Assembly (NCBI RefSeq): GCF_029168945.1
Contig: NC_083609.1
Location: 26,267,001 to 26,331,000, forward strand
Reading direction: 5' to 3'
Source of the DNA: Cannabis sativa
Lineage: Eukaryota; Streptophyta; Magnoliopsida; Rosales; Cannabaceae
Length of the DNA stretch: 64,000 bases
Part shown: positions 14,504 through 26,316 of the stretch, piece after piece
Layout of the letters: the number at the start of each line of letters is the position of its first letter
How positions within the stretch are numbered: position 1 is the first letter of the stretch
Program-made: the position numbers and the translations under genes
The notes under the pieces: model-generated
Told to the model about the DNA's origin: nothing
The model's database searches: none
Seen by the model: the letters and a program-made list of their open reading frames with translations, nothing else

Positions 14504-14961
14504 CTCCTAAAGTTATTCTACTAGATCAAGAGCAGGAGTAGTAATGATAAATCCTAAAGGGTTAAGGCTTCAGACTGCCTTACGGTTTAAATTCAGGCTC
14601 CATCCACAAACACTTTCCAAGTGGGTGTAATTACTTCTAGTCAATTGCCATTTGTTTTAAATTTATTCCACTCCACGATGAAGTCTTACAGGGCCTATCC
14701 TTTGATCAAGACGCCTGGGACATACTGAATGTCAAATTGGCTCAACTCCATGGCCTATTTGAGCAATGTCCCTGAGGATTCTGGCATTTGCAATACTTAC
14801 TAGAGTGGATGATTTGTGAAGACCTTAATTAAATGAGATTGGAAGTAGGGTCGTAGATTTTGAGATGTTATTAGTAGACACAAGGTCAACTTATCTATCA
14901 GACTTCTGTTCCTATCATCCTCTTACTAATGTAATAAACGGGATGCTAGATTTTTACTTCC

Positions 14962-16133
14962 TCACAGACCAGGAGCCACGCTGACTACATTCTCAGAGAC
15001 AGCCAAATATAGGTACAGGTCCTCTCCTTGCACTGGTTTGGAAAAAACTGGAGGCTTAGCCATGTGTTCCTTTAGTTTTTTAAATGCTTCCTTGCATTCC
15101 TCAGTCCATTCAAATTTTTGACTTTTCTTCAAAATATTAATGAACAGTATATACTTGTTAGTGGACTTAGAGATGAAATGGCTGAAGGTAGCTATCTTTC
15201 CCGTCAAGCTCTGTACATCCTTATGCTTCTTAGGAGAAAGATTATCCAGCGAAGCTTGATTCTTTTCAGGATTAGCCTCTATTCCTCGTTGGTTGACTAT
15301 GAATTCCAAAAACTTACCTGATTTTCGCCAAAAGTACACTTCTTTGGATTGATCTTCATCTCGTACTTTTTCACTACTTCGAAACATTCTTTGAGATCAT
15401 TGGAATGGTTCCCAGTAGTCTTGGACTTGACAAGAATGTTATCCACATAAAGCTCTATATTTCTTCTCAGCTGGTTTTTGAACATCTAGTTGACCAACCG
15501 TTGGTAAGTTGCTCCTGCATTCTTTAGCCTAAAAGACATAATCAGGTACAAATATAATCATTTGTCTATCCGAAAGCTAGTACACTCTTGGTCAACCACA
15601 CGCATCTTTATCTGGTTGTAACTAGAATAAGCATCCATGAAAGATAACAGCTCATAATCAGATGTGGCTTCTACCATTTGGTCAATTTGGGGCAATGGGA
15701 GGCAATCTTTGGGACACACCTTGTTCAAGTCCGTGAAGTCAATGGATATTCACCAAGTCCCATTAGGTTTTGGTACTAGGACTAGGTTATCCAACAATCT
15801 GGGTAGTAAACATCACATATGAATATATTTAACAACATTTTATCCACTTCTTGTTTTAATACTTTTGATTTTACAGGGTCGAGGGGGTGTCTCTTCTTCT
15901 ACACAGCTGGCATGTTTTTATTAACATTTAACATTTAACACGTGGCATATGACGTTTGGGCTTATGCCAGTCATGTCCTCGTGACTCCACGCAAAGATAT
16001 ATGTTGATTCATTGATGGTGTTCACTATTTCACTCCTTTCGTTGTGATCAATACCCTTCACAACATTAATTACCTTGGTCGAATCCTGTTCACAAATTTG
16101 AATTTCTTCTACCTCCTCTACGAGTTCCAGCAT
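14962..16133 (-). pseudogene. Tat-lineage reverse transcriptase remnant
   Basis: Several overlapping minus-strand frames together cover reverse transcriptase. At the N-terminal side is STYIFAWSHEDMTGISPNVI (near 16,000), the block that precedes RT in this lineage. The catalytic box appears as YVDN (ELYVDNILVKSK, near 15,450), where the family has YVDD, so one catalytic aspartate is lost. Downstream is the GKFLEFIVNQRGIEANPEKN block (near 15,300) and SLTGKIATFSHFISKSTNKY (near 15,190). A WTEECKEAFKKLKEHMAKPP stretch (near 15,080) leads toward RNase H. Frameshifts and stops separate the pieces, so it is dead. Confidence 0.8.
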
Positions 16134-16890
16134 AGTCTTAGCCCCTATTCAGGGATCTAACTCATCTTTCATTCCCATTGGGTTTCTTTCCTCGTTCAGC
16201 TGAACCATCAAGACAATTTGTTTGGTGGCTAAGTTATAACACTTCCTAGCCTCTCCTTGGTTTCCCCGAACAGTTCCCACTCTAGCAGCATGGGTTGCGA
16301 ACTTGAGGCATAAATGTCAGATCAAGGTTATGGCTCTAAAATCTATCAAAGCTAGACGTCCCATTATTGCATTATAAGTTGTTGGGCAATCCACCACAAT
16401 AAAGGTGCAGTATTTTAATGTGCTCTAAGGGGTGTCAGAGCATAGAGTCATTGGGAGGCGTATTTTTCCCATAGGTATCAGGGGATTTCCATTGAATCTA
16501 GTGAGATGAGAAACACTCGAAGAAAAATCTTGGTCTGTAAGGCCAATGACAAGGAACACTTATTTGAACAGAATGTTTACCGAACTCCCATTGTCTACCA
16601 AGATTTGAGCAACTATCTTGTTGGTAATAGGAGTCTCAATCACTAACAAGTCGTGGTGTGGAGAATGCATCGTCAGAGCATCTTCTTCATTGAAAGTTAT
16701 AGGTTGGTCCATGAGATGAGGTCTTTGTGCTCAGAATCGACTTACTTCCCGTACCCCTTCATCATGTTCAAAGGGCCCTATCATAGCATTTTAACTCATT
16801 GCGGGTTAATCCCCCCCACATGGGGTCCTCTGGAAATCATGGCTACTCTCCCGTTCGGCCTAGGTGGCTCTCCAAGTGGTACCCCTTGAT
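16134..16890 (-). pseudogene. Tat-lineage aspartic protease remnant
   Basis: Minus-strand translation gives ILVDNGSSVNILF around 16,575-16,610. This is the retropepsin active site; DNG instead of the usual DSG/DTG is familiar in Tat-lineage elements. The later block TYNAIMGRLALIDFRAITL near 16,330-16,375 is the conserved C-terminal part of the protease, where the family reads close to AIxGRPxL. It lies between gag and RT, the normal order. Internal stops show that it is not functional. Confidence 0.7.
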
Positions 16891-18980
16891 GGTTGGGTGG
16901 AAGTACTCCCGAAGGTGGTGCTTGAGGTCCGGCTTGCCCCTCTCTCATATGCGGTAAGAGGTTTCTTATCCATTCATACAAGTGTCCTAGCTATCTCAGG
17001 CTCTCACTTTTATCCTTCAAATTTTTTCATTCATTAGTTGTGTGTCCAATATCATTATGGTACTCACATCTTTTATTGGGATCTCTTTGAAAACTATCTC
17101 AGAACAAGGGAGGTGTCCTCCAATAGTGAACATTTTGTCACATGGCTAGATACACATGTTCCTGAGTATCCACCAACATAATATATTGGGTGTATTGGGA
17201 ATTGTATTTGGATGCCTTCTTCATGTTTTTATTCTGCTGTAGGTGCTCCCTTTTGATGACATTTTACTTCAGAAGGTCGGTGGGGTTATTATTGTGGTTG
17301 CCGCGAGTGAAGCAGATTGATTGGAGTACTGTGAGTAGGTTCCTGGAGTAGGGTTATTATTCTGTAACCCATAGTCCGATTGGGCTGGAGCCATAGTGAG
17401 ATTTTGTGATTATACTGGTGGCCCCAGAAACTGCACATTAGGCATCCCACTAGTTGGAGGGGTGACAGGAAGCACCCCTTAGGGAATTTGCATCCTAGAA
17501 GCATACCTGTGGTCACCGCTTGAATAATACCCTCAAAAAGACATTATTTGGGCTTCTTCCAGATTGATGTATTTCTGGGCACTTTTCTAAAAATATTGAA
17601 GGCTAGTCACACCTTCTTGTTGGAGTTCATTCCAGAAGGGAGTTCTTGTCTAGATACCAGCTTGTAACAAGGCTAATTGTTGTCCATCATCAACTTTCTT
17701 TGTTTTGGAAGCCTCATATGTGAACCTCCTGATGAATTTTTTCAGGGTGGTAGATGTTTAATGTTTGTGAGGGCACTAACTTTAAGGTTTATCTTCCTGG
17801 CTACAACAAACTGCCTTCTAAAATTGGTTTGCAACTTACTCCGACAATCCACGGACCCTAGTTCTAGCTTCTTAAACCACTCTTCCACGAATCCTCCCAA
17901 AGTTAGTGGGAAGCAATACCGTCATGACTCTATTGAACCGAGACAAATTATCACCTGGATCAATGTCCCCTATGTACAAAGTCATTTCAGGCATTTTGAA
18001 GTTTTTTGGGAGCTCTACTTCAAGTACGTTTCTGGCACAAAGCTCCTGATCCTCACAGTCAGACTTCGAGTCATCTCCTTTTTTCCTCCGGGAGATTCTT
18101 GTACTTCCTGTCGGAGGATAGCAAGTTCGACTGAAATCCCTTCATTTAGGATACTATTCGAGGCCGGAGTGGTTTTCTTTTTTTTTTTTTATTAAGATGT
18201 GCCCTGAGGTCTTCGTGTTTTTTATTGAGTTTTTGTCATAAGTGGATAGAAGGATCTTTCCTTGCGGGCCCCCTCTTTTCCCCTGGTTCTTGATGCACAC
18301 AAATGCTTCTTCGATCTGCGCAGTCCTGGGGCCCAGCCTTCCCTTTGGGAAATATACCCCCTGCGGGCATTTCCCTTTTGGGAGATCAGAACAAAAATTT
18401 TGAGGGTCACAGGCTATTTTGTTTCTTTTTGGTATAATCATAGGGTTCACCCTAAGAGGTGGTTTCTCAGAAGGGTACCTGATTCGGCTAGGTTCCCTAT
18501 CTTTTTGTCTTTGGTTCTCCGCGGGTTGAGAAGATTTTTCTCCTACCTTCTCATGCACGGGTGGCACAACAGCTGGGTATAGATGAATCCCAGCATTTCC
18601 ATCGTCCTTTTCATGGTTTTCATTGCTTCTTGCATTCTTTGGTTTTGCTCTTTTTGCTCTGCCAACTAAACTTCATGGTCAGTAGCTCGTTGCCTCAATT
18701 CCACTAGCTCTGTATAATTACCTCTATCATAGGTTTCATAGTCGTCTTGCCCTTTTACATACTCAGGGTCATTGGTGTCATCTTCCTCCTCAGCATCCAC
18801 TCGAGAAGCCACATCTTCCCCTTTTGGATGCTTATGCGCATCAAGTTGGTGAGGTGGACGCGAGGTATTTCTTTTTAGTACCATAATTGTATAAGATTTT
18901 TTTATCATTTTCTCTTTTAGAAAGCTTCCTACATGTCTCAATGAAAGCACCATAATATTGACCGAGATTTTCGGTAACAA
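16891..18980 (-). pseudogene. Tat-lineage gag remnant
   Basis: Minus-strand pieces in gag order. An N-terminal hydrophilic region lies at 18,980-18,570. The core near 17,900-17,520 reads FVEEWFKKLELGSVDCRSKL, then FRRQFVVARKINLKVSALT, then NIKHLPP. A final segment holds INLEEAQ-like sequence. This matches the Ty3/gypsy gag core (AxxWYxxLxPxSIxSWxxL) of Tat elements, with the tryptophan and surrounding pattern kept. Numerous frameshifts break it. The 5' end of the element lies to the right. Overlapping ORFs on both strands at 18,154-18,582 are by-products of this sequence. Confidence 0.65.
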
Positions 18981-19690
18981 TTAATTCACGAAGTATTGAA
19001 TAATAAATGCAGATTAAAGAATAGGATTTTGTTTAGGTGGTTGGGGCATTAATAATTCTTAGTCCACGAGCCGTTTTTATTTTTAGATTGTGTTACAGAG
19101 AGTTAATGATTCGATCCCCTTTTCCTATATATTTTTGGAATATTTATAGACTCATAATGGTGGTAAAAAAAAGGTCACCATTGTTGTGCTTGTATGAACT
19201 ATGCTTTGCACAATTTCCGACACAATTATAGGGCATGATAGCCTATTTTGTATGATGTGCATGGGCTTGATATAGGTTTGGTGAGACTACACTTATCTCT
19301 TACTGATGACTTGACAATTAATAATGTAGTCGTCAAATGATGCATAAGATGTCGTAAAGTCAGAGAATTATGGGTTTACACCCTTAAGCACACTTTCACT
19401 GGTAAGGAGTAAGTTGTTCTTCCCCATGTTGCATTAAATTCGTGAACAACAACTTAACCTTAGGCTACACGCCATAGTTTGCACAATCCTACTATCTCTT
19501 CTCCAGGTGGAGCTCCTTTGCAGAGAGAGAGAAACCAAGTATCCTCCCGAAGGTTCCTTCTGGAGATGACTACCCTTATGGAGTTCCTCTTGATTATCAA
19601 GCTTAGGATGTGGTTTAACATAACTTGCCCCGTATCGAGGGTCCTATTGCCACATGGCCCCCTTCTGAAGTGCCACACATTTTGGAAAAT
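18981..19690 (-). repeat. Tat-lineage LTR-like sequence, right copy (5' side)
   Basis: Related to the stretch at 655-700 as described for the left copy, in the same orientation and about 18.4 kb away. It holds a CCACGAGCCG block at 19,062 and a TATATATTTTTGG promoter-like stretch near 19,123. The far end is uncertain. The open frames at 19,460-19,697 on both strands overlap each other and have no match. Confidence 0.4.
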
Positions 19691-19892
19691 ATCCTAATCA
19701 ATAGAGATAAAGAATATAAATAGAATATTTTTTAATTAATTAGAGAGTAGTCACAACATCTCTGATTTAATTAAATTATATATTATTCATCTCATGTTTC
19801 TTTTATTTTTTACAGTGATAAATCCAACTCAAACTAGTTTCTGAAAAATAATCTGGAAGGAGAATAAATTAAGAATATTTCTTTACTCCTAT

Positions 19893-21234
19893 TGTTGGAA
19901 ATCTAATGTATGCCTAAGAGTTTGCATAAAACTTAGCATTGTATTTGTTTTAGGAATGTTAAGTAGTATCAGAATAACTTAAGTTAAGACCACTTTATAC
20001 AGAGTGATGAAGTATCTTTCTTGAGATACACTAAAAATTACATTCATATATACTTTATTGAGATGAACTAACATTTCGAAAATACAGTTAACCATTTATA
20101 TTCCAACTTATCTGGCTACATTGATTCGTGTAAATCAATATTTCACTACGTCCTTAAGATTACCAGTAAGTTGTATTGTAGAAAACCTTAATTAGTATAT
20201 CTATTATAGAAGTTAGATTCATTTATTGTTTTGAGTATACATCTTGTATGATGTATAATAAAGTTTCATACTAGGCCTAGAGTTCAAAATTATATTTTCA
20301 GGCCATTAAGAAAATTTTGCGACAAATTCGAAACTGCGCTTTTATGGCTAAAAACTATTAAAAGTACTAATCAAAGCTACCATATCGACATTAAGTATTT
20401 AGCCATAAAGAGGCGTGATAAGTATTCACTGAGCACGCGACACTGAATTGAATGATCGCAATATCCTTGACTAAAGGCATACCATAACATAAATTTAAGA
20501 ATCATAAAATAAAGATGGGATTCAGTTTTCCCTTATACAGTTTTTCCTTGTACAACTGAATTATTCAATGAAAGTTTAATTTCGATATTTTTCACATTCA
20601 TGTGCACATTAATTTCATCTGAAAAAAATTATCTTCAGAGGACCAGAATAAAAATAAAGTTTAGGGTTTATTCACTTAAGTACATTGCCACATGAAGTAC
20701 ATTAAGTAGATTGTTATGTAATAAATGTATGGTAATACATGTAAGATAATACTTGCTTATGAGGACTTATCACTTTTGATATTTAACAAGGTTAATTGTT
20801 GGATATTAAGTGGTAAATTTATTTAAATCCTGACCAAGTGGAAGAATGTTAGAATAATTTTTATATGGTAACAAATCAAATATTTTATTTAATTTGATTT
20901 ATAAAATATAACTAATTAAAATAATTTAATCATAGTCAGATTCAATACCAAATATTTCAATTACTATATTTAATTTCCAGAATTAATTGTCAAAATATTG
21001 ACAATTAATTGTAGCAGAGACTTTGATGAAAGATCTCACCTATATAAATATAGGGTATCGGTCTCCAAGCTCACTAGTCATTCTATAAAATACAGTCAAT
21101 CTATGTAAAGAAAGTAGAGAAAGCTTTGAAGTCCGATTACCCACACTAATCAAATTTTTTTTTAATCTTTTAATTATATCGTGTATTTATACATGATCAT
21201 ATATGCTTCATATCATTTATATAAATTTCTAACA
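19893..21234 (+). repeat. LTR-like repeat, possible solo LTR
   Basis: A 1.34-kb AT-rich unit starts TGTTGGAAATCTAATG and ends TTTCTAACA. That is a TG...CA structure with short inverted ends (TGTTGG/CTAACA), typical of copia-type LTRs. A TATATAAATA box lies at 21,041, about 190 bp from the right end, where an LTR promoter would be. The flanks (CCTAT and CACAC) do not match, so there is no target duplication and the ends are tentative. A second TGTTAGAATA start at 20,848 could instead mark a shorter nested unit. Confidence 0.4.
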
Positions 21235-23480
21235 CACACAAGTTGAGCATACAACACTTGACCATACAAGCTTGAAGAATATTGGACAAACTTAAAGGAA
21301 TACCTACAAGAGCCTACAAAACATTTTTTCTCTTTTCCAGATGGAGGAGCCTCCAAAATTTTCTTCAATAAAAATATGAATGGATTTCTAATTTCTGAGG
21401 AGCTTGGTTCAAATGATTTTTCTCAACAAATGCACCAGTGATCTAAAGGGAATTGTTACCTACTAACAAAAGATAGAAAGAATAGGGAAATAGTTTCAAA
21501 AGGAAGGGAGCAACAAGATGATTACACAGATAAAAAAAATACATAGCCATATAAATAGATTAAAAAATAATTAAAAAAAAAAAAAAAGTAAGAACCATAT
21601 GACACGACACATCGATCTCATGGTTAGCTTTTCCTTAACCATGTCTCACTTCAGTTGTGATGTGTGAAATCTTCAAAAATTCTAATATTTTTTGTGTTAA
21701 GTGAAAATATCAAGATTGGGTAAATTTTGAATCTTAGTGTGAGATGCCCAAGATAAAAGGAACGAGGAGAAGAATCGACAAGGATTCCATGGACAAGAAT
21801 TTTGCTGCTATAACTTAAAAACCAAAATGCTCTATGTCGAACTTTTTGTATCTGCTCGACTAGTTCCATTAACGTGAGATTATGGAACAACTTTTTCACT
21901 GAAACGAGCACTTGAGTATTGAATTCATCCTCCCTTAAGGCCTGTTTGAATCTGTCCCGGCAACAAACACCTTCCTACTGCAAGGTGAGGCTCTGCCCTT
22001 CCCCTAGAATCCACCCTGGGTCGGAGGAGTGTAGTTGAAAAGCTAGCGAGCAAGTACAGAGAAACTCACATCTTCACAACTCGTCTTGATTTCGTCGGAA
22101 GTCAAAGAGATGAAACATTGCGCCTTTCTGGATTAGCTTCCTTTTATGGTTGCTGAAAGGCATTGAGAACAAAAAAGTGGGCTTCCAAACACCACCCAAC
22201 CAACCCAATTGTTGGATCAATAGATGAAAAATAAATGAAGAAGGATAAGATAAGAATAGAGCACAGATCTCATAAAAGTTAATTCCTACCTGTGTTACCC
22301 AGCTTCTCGATGCAGAAAATTGGTTAGGTTAAAAATTGGCAAATTCAATGCCACCCCTAGCAAATAAATACTTGACTTTCCAAAGCTTCACACTACTCGT
22401 ATTTCCACCACAAGAGCACATTATTATCAAGATCCCCAAAGTTTTCCACAGGGATCAACTGAACCCGACCTTTACTGCCATCCGTTGGATAATACGATCA
22501 AAAGACTTTTTAAAAGAAAAAAATAAGTATCTAAAGTAACCAACCCACCAATCTGCACCGTGGATTGGATTGGTTTTGAACTCGAGTATGGACTAGAAAG
22601 GATTTAAAATAAGAAATATACATTGAGGATTGATTGGTTGAACACTCTTAAATAGAAATACTAATATAGTTGGAAAGTTTATGAGCAATTTTCATCACAT
22701 GTTGATTATCATTGTTATTTCAAGAATAATTATAGGAAAATGACTTTACAAGTTCACCAGACTGATACTTGGATCTGTCGTCTCTGGTTAAAATCAAGCC
22801 AATATTTACAAAAGTACATTGGCAACTCAACTATCATACGCTATCTTGTTGTAGATATCAAATAAATTTGCATCATCACAAAATGAATTTGTCATTCTTT
22901 TGAAACTTTGAGCTATTGTTTATACCGATGGCAAATAAACACACAGTAAATTTTTTAAATGTTTTTCCACCAATAAATACTAATAATAATAATAAAAAAA
23001 AATATTTACTTCCATAGAATATGTAAGTCTACTGTTGCATCAAGCAAAATCCTATTGGTATAGATTTCTGACGTTTGTGTTCATCCAAAAACTATACAAA
23101 TAGAATTTTGGATCATGCAAAAAGTAGCACCATAAGAAAAAACTTAACAGATCTTTTTTGCTATTTGGGAAAAGCTGCTAGGATCTCCAAGAAATGCAGG
23201 TCCACATTTCAGTATTCCTCATGCTAATAATCACTTGTTAAGAACTGAATTAGGTTTTCAATCAATCTTAATCATAAACTATACATCAAATATTTCAAAT
23301 GGGAAAGAAAAAAGAAAAAGTAGTAAAATAGTTCAAACATATAAACCAAGCAAATAATACAAACCCTTATTCAGAACAACAATCAATGTAAGCCAATTAA
23401 TGTTAGGAGAAATGCTTAAGAGCTAAGAAAATAAAAATACAGCAATTTCTGCTTAATTTGTTTAATGTATTTTTGGTTTT
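21235..23480. other. Unassigned AT-rich intergenic DNA
   Basis: No gene or element could be supported here. A minus-strand frame of 86 codons (21,651-21,911) and a plus-strand frame of 67 codons (22,336-22,539) have no recognisable domain. The stretch near 21,950-22,060 is more GC-rich than its surroundings and may be a fragment of a genic or repeat sequence. The stretch nearest 23,480 probably contains the 3' untranslated region of rps1. Confidence 0.5.
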
Positions 23481-24074
23481 CTAAAAAAACACCACAATCT
23501 GCTTACTTTTGGGGTTAATGCTCTCAATGGTGAATCGATCATTTAGCTTCTGATTCATCATAACACGAAATGGAAGGAAAGCGATGAAACCAGCAATGGC
23601 TACTGAATAACCACCTCTTACTTTCTCAACAATAAAGCCTTTGACCTTGGCATTCGTTCGCGACATCTTGTTCAGTTCAAGCCAAGCTCGGTTCTGTCTG
23701 AATCTCCTTGGAAGAACAATCGATTCACCAGCCATTGATCCAACCATATCATTGAACCTCGCAGCAGCTCGCTCTTTGATTTGCGATTCACCAGCTACAA
23801 CATCCACGAAGAACCTCTCCAGCATCTGCTTCTTAATCTGTGACTCACCAGCCTTAACATCAACGTAACCGACCACATTCTCAAACCTGGTTGATCCATC
23901 CACTGGGACCCGAGTCAGCTCATCTCGTGTGCAAATTTTGGGGGGCCCAACTCCAGAATCCACCATGAACGTTTCTTCCCTCAAGCGCAAAACTTTAGCT
24001 TGTAGGGCATTTCCATTGCGTAAGAGAAAACTAGTATTTGATCGGGGGAGTAACCGGTTCATATAGATACTCAT
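23481..24074 (-). CDS. rps1: Mitochondrial ribosomal protein S1, nuclear copy
   Basis: Encodes a 197-residue protein of the plant mitochondrial small ribosomal subunit, where S1 helps bind mRNA at translation start. The N terminus MSIYMNRLLPRSNTSFLLRN and the GNALQAKVLRLREETFMVDS block match mitochondrially encoded rps1 of other plants. The family's internal duplication is present: ERFFVDVVAGESQIKERAA follows a shorter AGESQIKKQMLERFF. The C-terminal S1 RNA-binding part reads VKGFIVEKVRGGYSVAIAGF. The frame is uninterrupted and close to the usual length. I chose ATG 24,074 because it matches the mitochondrial start. A non-ATG in-frame extension upstream reads SIQRIFNSKRLILKSSKLK: basic, serine-rich and without acidic residues, like a targeting presequence. 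It continues across a likely intron (24,147-24,252). Many plants have moved rps1 to the nucleus; this copy sits among nuclear transposons and has a spliceosomal-type intron, so it is probably expressed. A dead organelle insertion is less likely. Confidence 0.85.
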   Translation of the reverse strand: MSIYMNRLLPRSNTSFLLRNGNALQAKVLRLREETFMVDSGVGPPKICTRDELTRVPVDGSTRFENVVGYVDVKAGESQIKKQMLERFFVDVVAGESQIKERAAARFNDMVGSMAGESIVLPRRFRQNRAWLELNKMSRTNAKVKGFIVEKVRGGYSVAIAGFIAFLPFRVMMNQKLNDRFTIESINPKSKQIVVFF

Positions 24075-24146
24075 TTTAAGCTTGCTTGATTTCAAAATCA
24101 AGCGCTTTGAATTAAATATTCTCTGAATTGACTGGGAGAAAAATTT

Positions 24147-24252
24147 CTGCGTACAAAAAATGAGCCAATTTGATAAACCCTAAATTTTGTTACAGTGAAA
24201 AAAGAGCAGAGAAGAAATGGAAGAGGACATTAGCATTAAAGAGAAAGAGCAC
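24147..24252 (-). other. rps1: Probable intron upstream of the rps1 start
   Basis: On the minus strand the sequence CGCCGCCAG is followed by GTGCTCTTTC at 24,252, and TTTTTTGTACGCAG ends at 24,147. These are a GT donor and a pyrimidine-rich AG acceptor 106 bp apart. Joining the exons keeps one open frame into rps1. Exon 1 (about 24,253-24,330) shows no ATG in that frame, so it is probably 5' untranslated, or the true first exon lies elsewhere. Confidence 0.55.
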
Positions 24253-24400
24253 CTGGCGGCGACAGAGCAGAGGAGGGCGAGAACGATTTCTGAGCAGAGA
24301 GGGACACTCTGAGGAAAGACGGAGGAGATGCACGGCTAATTTGGGCTGAGGATTTACGGATTGGGAAATGGGCCGCCGGTTTGCTTATTAGTTTAGGGCT

Positions 24401-24409
24401 TTTTATTTT
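24401..24409 (+). repeat. 9-bp target site duplication of the MULE, left copy
   Basis: TTTTATTTT at 24,401-24,409 directly precedes the left terminus and is repeated exactly at 50,097-50,105, right after the other terminus. Nine base pairs is the standard target duplication of Mutator-like elements. The sequence is AT-rich, so chance similarity must be kept in mind. Both copies, however, abut independently chosen termini that share inverted similarity. Confidence 0.75.
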
Positions 24410-24455
24410 GGGCAATATTTACTAATATACCAAATTAACAAATTAATATTACACT
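24410..24455 (+). repeat. MULE left terminal inverted repeat (degenerate)
   Basis: The left end GGGCAATATTTACTAATA, then TACC, aligns without gaps to the reverse complement of the right end (GAGAAAATTATGCTGTGGG, then ACC). Twelve of the first 22 positions match. Similarity returns a few bases later (AATTAATATTACA against AATTTAATACTGTA). The inverted repeats are short and weak, as in many 'non-TIR' MULEs of the Ulp1-carrying group. Confidence 0.6.
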
Positions 24456-25210
24456 CAATAAAACAAGAATACCTTTTATATGTATATTCCTACCGAACCA
24501 GAAAAAATGGGATCAACCCCGTGCGTATCGTACTGCCGAACCATATATAACCATTTGAGAACAAAAAAAAAATCAAAAAGAAACCTTCGACTATTCAAAC
24601 CTCCACAACCTGTGCCATTGAAGCTCTGCAAAAATATCGATCAAATCTACAAAAAAAAAAAAAATCACCATTAAAGCTTGACAAAAGCTTCAATCAACAA
24701 AAATCAAAACAAACTCTACAATTGCTAATCGAAGGTGCCGAGATAACTCATCATTGAAGCTACTCAAAGCTTTCGTCATCAAAATTCAGTCATTCCTTAT
24801 ATAAAACCTTCGATCAAAAACTTCGACTGTGAGATTCAAAACTACTCGAAGCTACTCGAAGCTACTCGCAATTGTCATATTCAGTCAATGATACTCGAAG
24901 CTACTAAGACAACACTTCAGTTGTGAATTTCAGTCGATCGTTTCACAAGAACTGAACTTTTGGAAAAGAAAATAACTATGCTTCCTTCAATCGTTTCAAG
25001 AATCATCGTTAAACAAAGGAGATATCACGTTCAACCTCTGTACACTGGAAGAGAAAAAAGCAACATGATCACAGCTCCTAGAATCTAATTTACCCAGAAA
25101 AAGTTTCAGAAACCTGTAAGTTTTTCATATTTAATAAGAAACTAAACATATAATTTATATAACATTGATTAGTTCTATCTAAAACTACTACTCTGTTCTA
25201 TAACAGAATC
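24456..25210 (+). other. MULE 5' untranslated region
   Basis: No coding sequence is supported. A short direct repeat, ACTCGAAGCT, occurs several times between 24,840 and 24,905, with variants GAAGCTACTCAAAGCTTT near 24,760. Such subterminal repeats could be transposase binding sites, but that is inference. The 64-codon ORF at 24,480-24,674 runs through A-tracts and has no match. Confidence 0.4.
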
Positions 25211-26227
25211 ATGAAACATTTATTGTTGGTACTATACTACAATGAAAAATTTGTAGATAGATGCTTATACACAGATTATCAAGTAACAGGTATACTGATA
25301 CCAAGAGGTTTCTCATACCAAGAACTGAGAACACTAATATGTCATACTTTGGAATTAAACAACATCACCACTGTTCTTGAAATACAATTTCAAATACAAG
25401 AAGGTATACCACCAATGAGGATCAAGGACAATAATTCTTGCAGAATTTATGAGCATATCAAGAAAAAAAAAATGACAATGAGGTTGCCTTCCCACTATTC
25501 ATTAACTATACACAGTCATTGGACAATGGCAACCAACTATTAAATCAAGAAATTACTTGTTTTGTCAGAACCTCTACAGTCTATGAAAATGAAGAACCAT
25601 ATATACAAGATACTGATCCAATTCCTACATGGACAGAGTATGCACTCTCAGTAGCTAATTACATCACAAAAAGAACTATAGAAGCTACCAACTCAAGCTG
25701 GGAAAACAAAACAAACATCATCAAAGATCCAAGGATTGACACAATAAGAGTTGGGCAAATTTTCCAAGACAAAGAAACAGTAAAGCTTGCCATGAGCCTA
25801 TATGCAATCAAAATGAATGAACAACACAGGGTAAAAAGATCATCAACAAAGGACTACAGCTTAGTATGTGTTGATAAAAATTGTAAATGGTACTTCTTGG
25901 CAACAAAACATGGAAAAACAAATCTCTTCAAAGTCTAAAAACTTGTGGAGGATCATACATGCTCAATAGAACGCATCCATGACGATCACCCCCAAGCAAC
26001 AAGTAACATAATAGCTGACTGCATCAAAAGAAAAATTAGCAATCCAAAAAGAAACTATAGGCCAAATGAGATTGTTGATGATGTAGCAGAAGACTATAGT
26101 GTCTCAATTTCTTACCAAAAAGCTTGGAGAGCAAAAGAGAAGACTTCAGAAAAAGTAATAGGTTGCCCACATAATTCATACAATGAAATACAAGGGATTC
26201 TATACATGATCAAAAAATGCAACCCAG

Positions 26228-26316
26228 GTATAACTTCCTTGGTCTTAAACTAAAAATAATCTTATAAAAACTAATCAGTAGCTCTAATTTGACCATACTC
26301 TCTCATAATTTTGCAG
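26228..26316 (+). other. Intron of the MULE transposase
   Basis: The GT donor (CCCAG then GTATAACTTCC) and acceptor (TAATTTTGCAG then GAACAATA) are 89 bp apart. Splicing joins the conserved NPG motif to the following TIID without a frame change, the usual intron position in this transposase group. Unspliced reading meets a stop at once. Confidence 0.8.

Noticed and set aside
17677..18195. Plus-strand 172-codon ORF
   Set aside because: It is antisense to recognisable gag motifs (EEWFKKLELGS) and has no similarity of its own.
18154..18582. Three overlapping ORFs on both strands
   Set aside because: The minus-strand frame fits the Tat gag region; the others are its shadows.
23481..24101. rps1 as a recent mitochondrial DNA insertion (NUMT)
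   Set aside because: No other mitochondrial sequence flanks it, it has a nuclear-type intron upstream and an intact frame; a functional transfer fits better, though transcript data would decide.
24101..24101. Starting rps1 at 24,101
   Set aside because: The codon there is TTG; the first ATG in frame is 24,074 and matches the family start.
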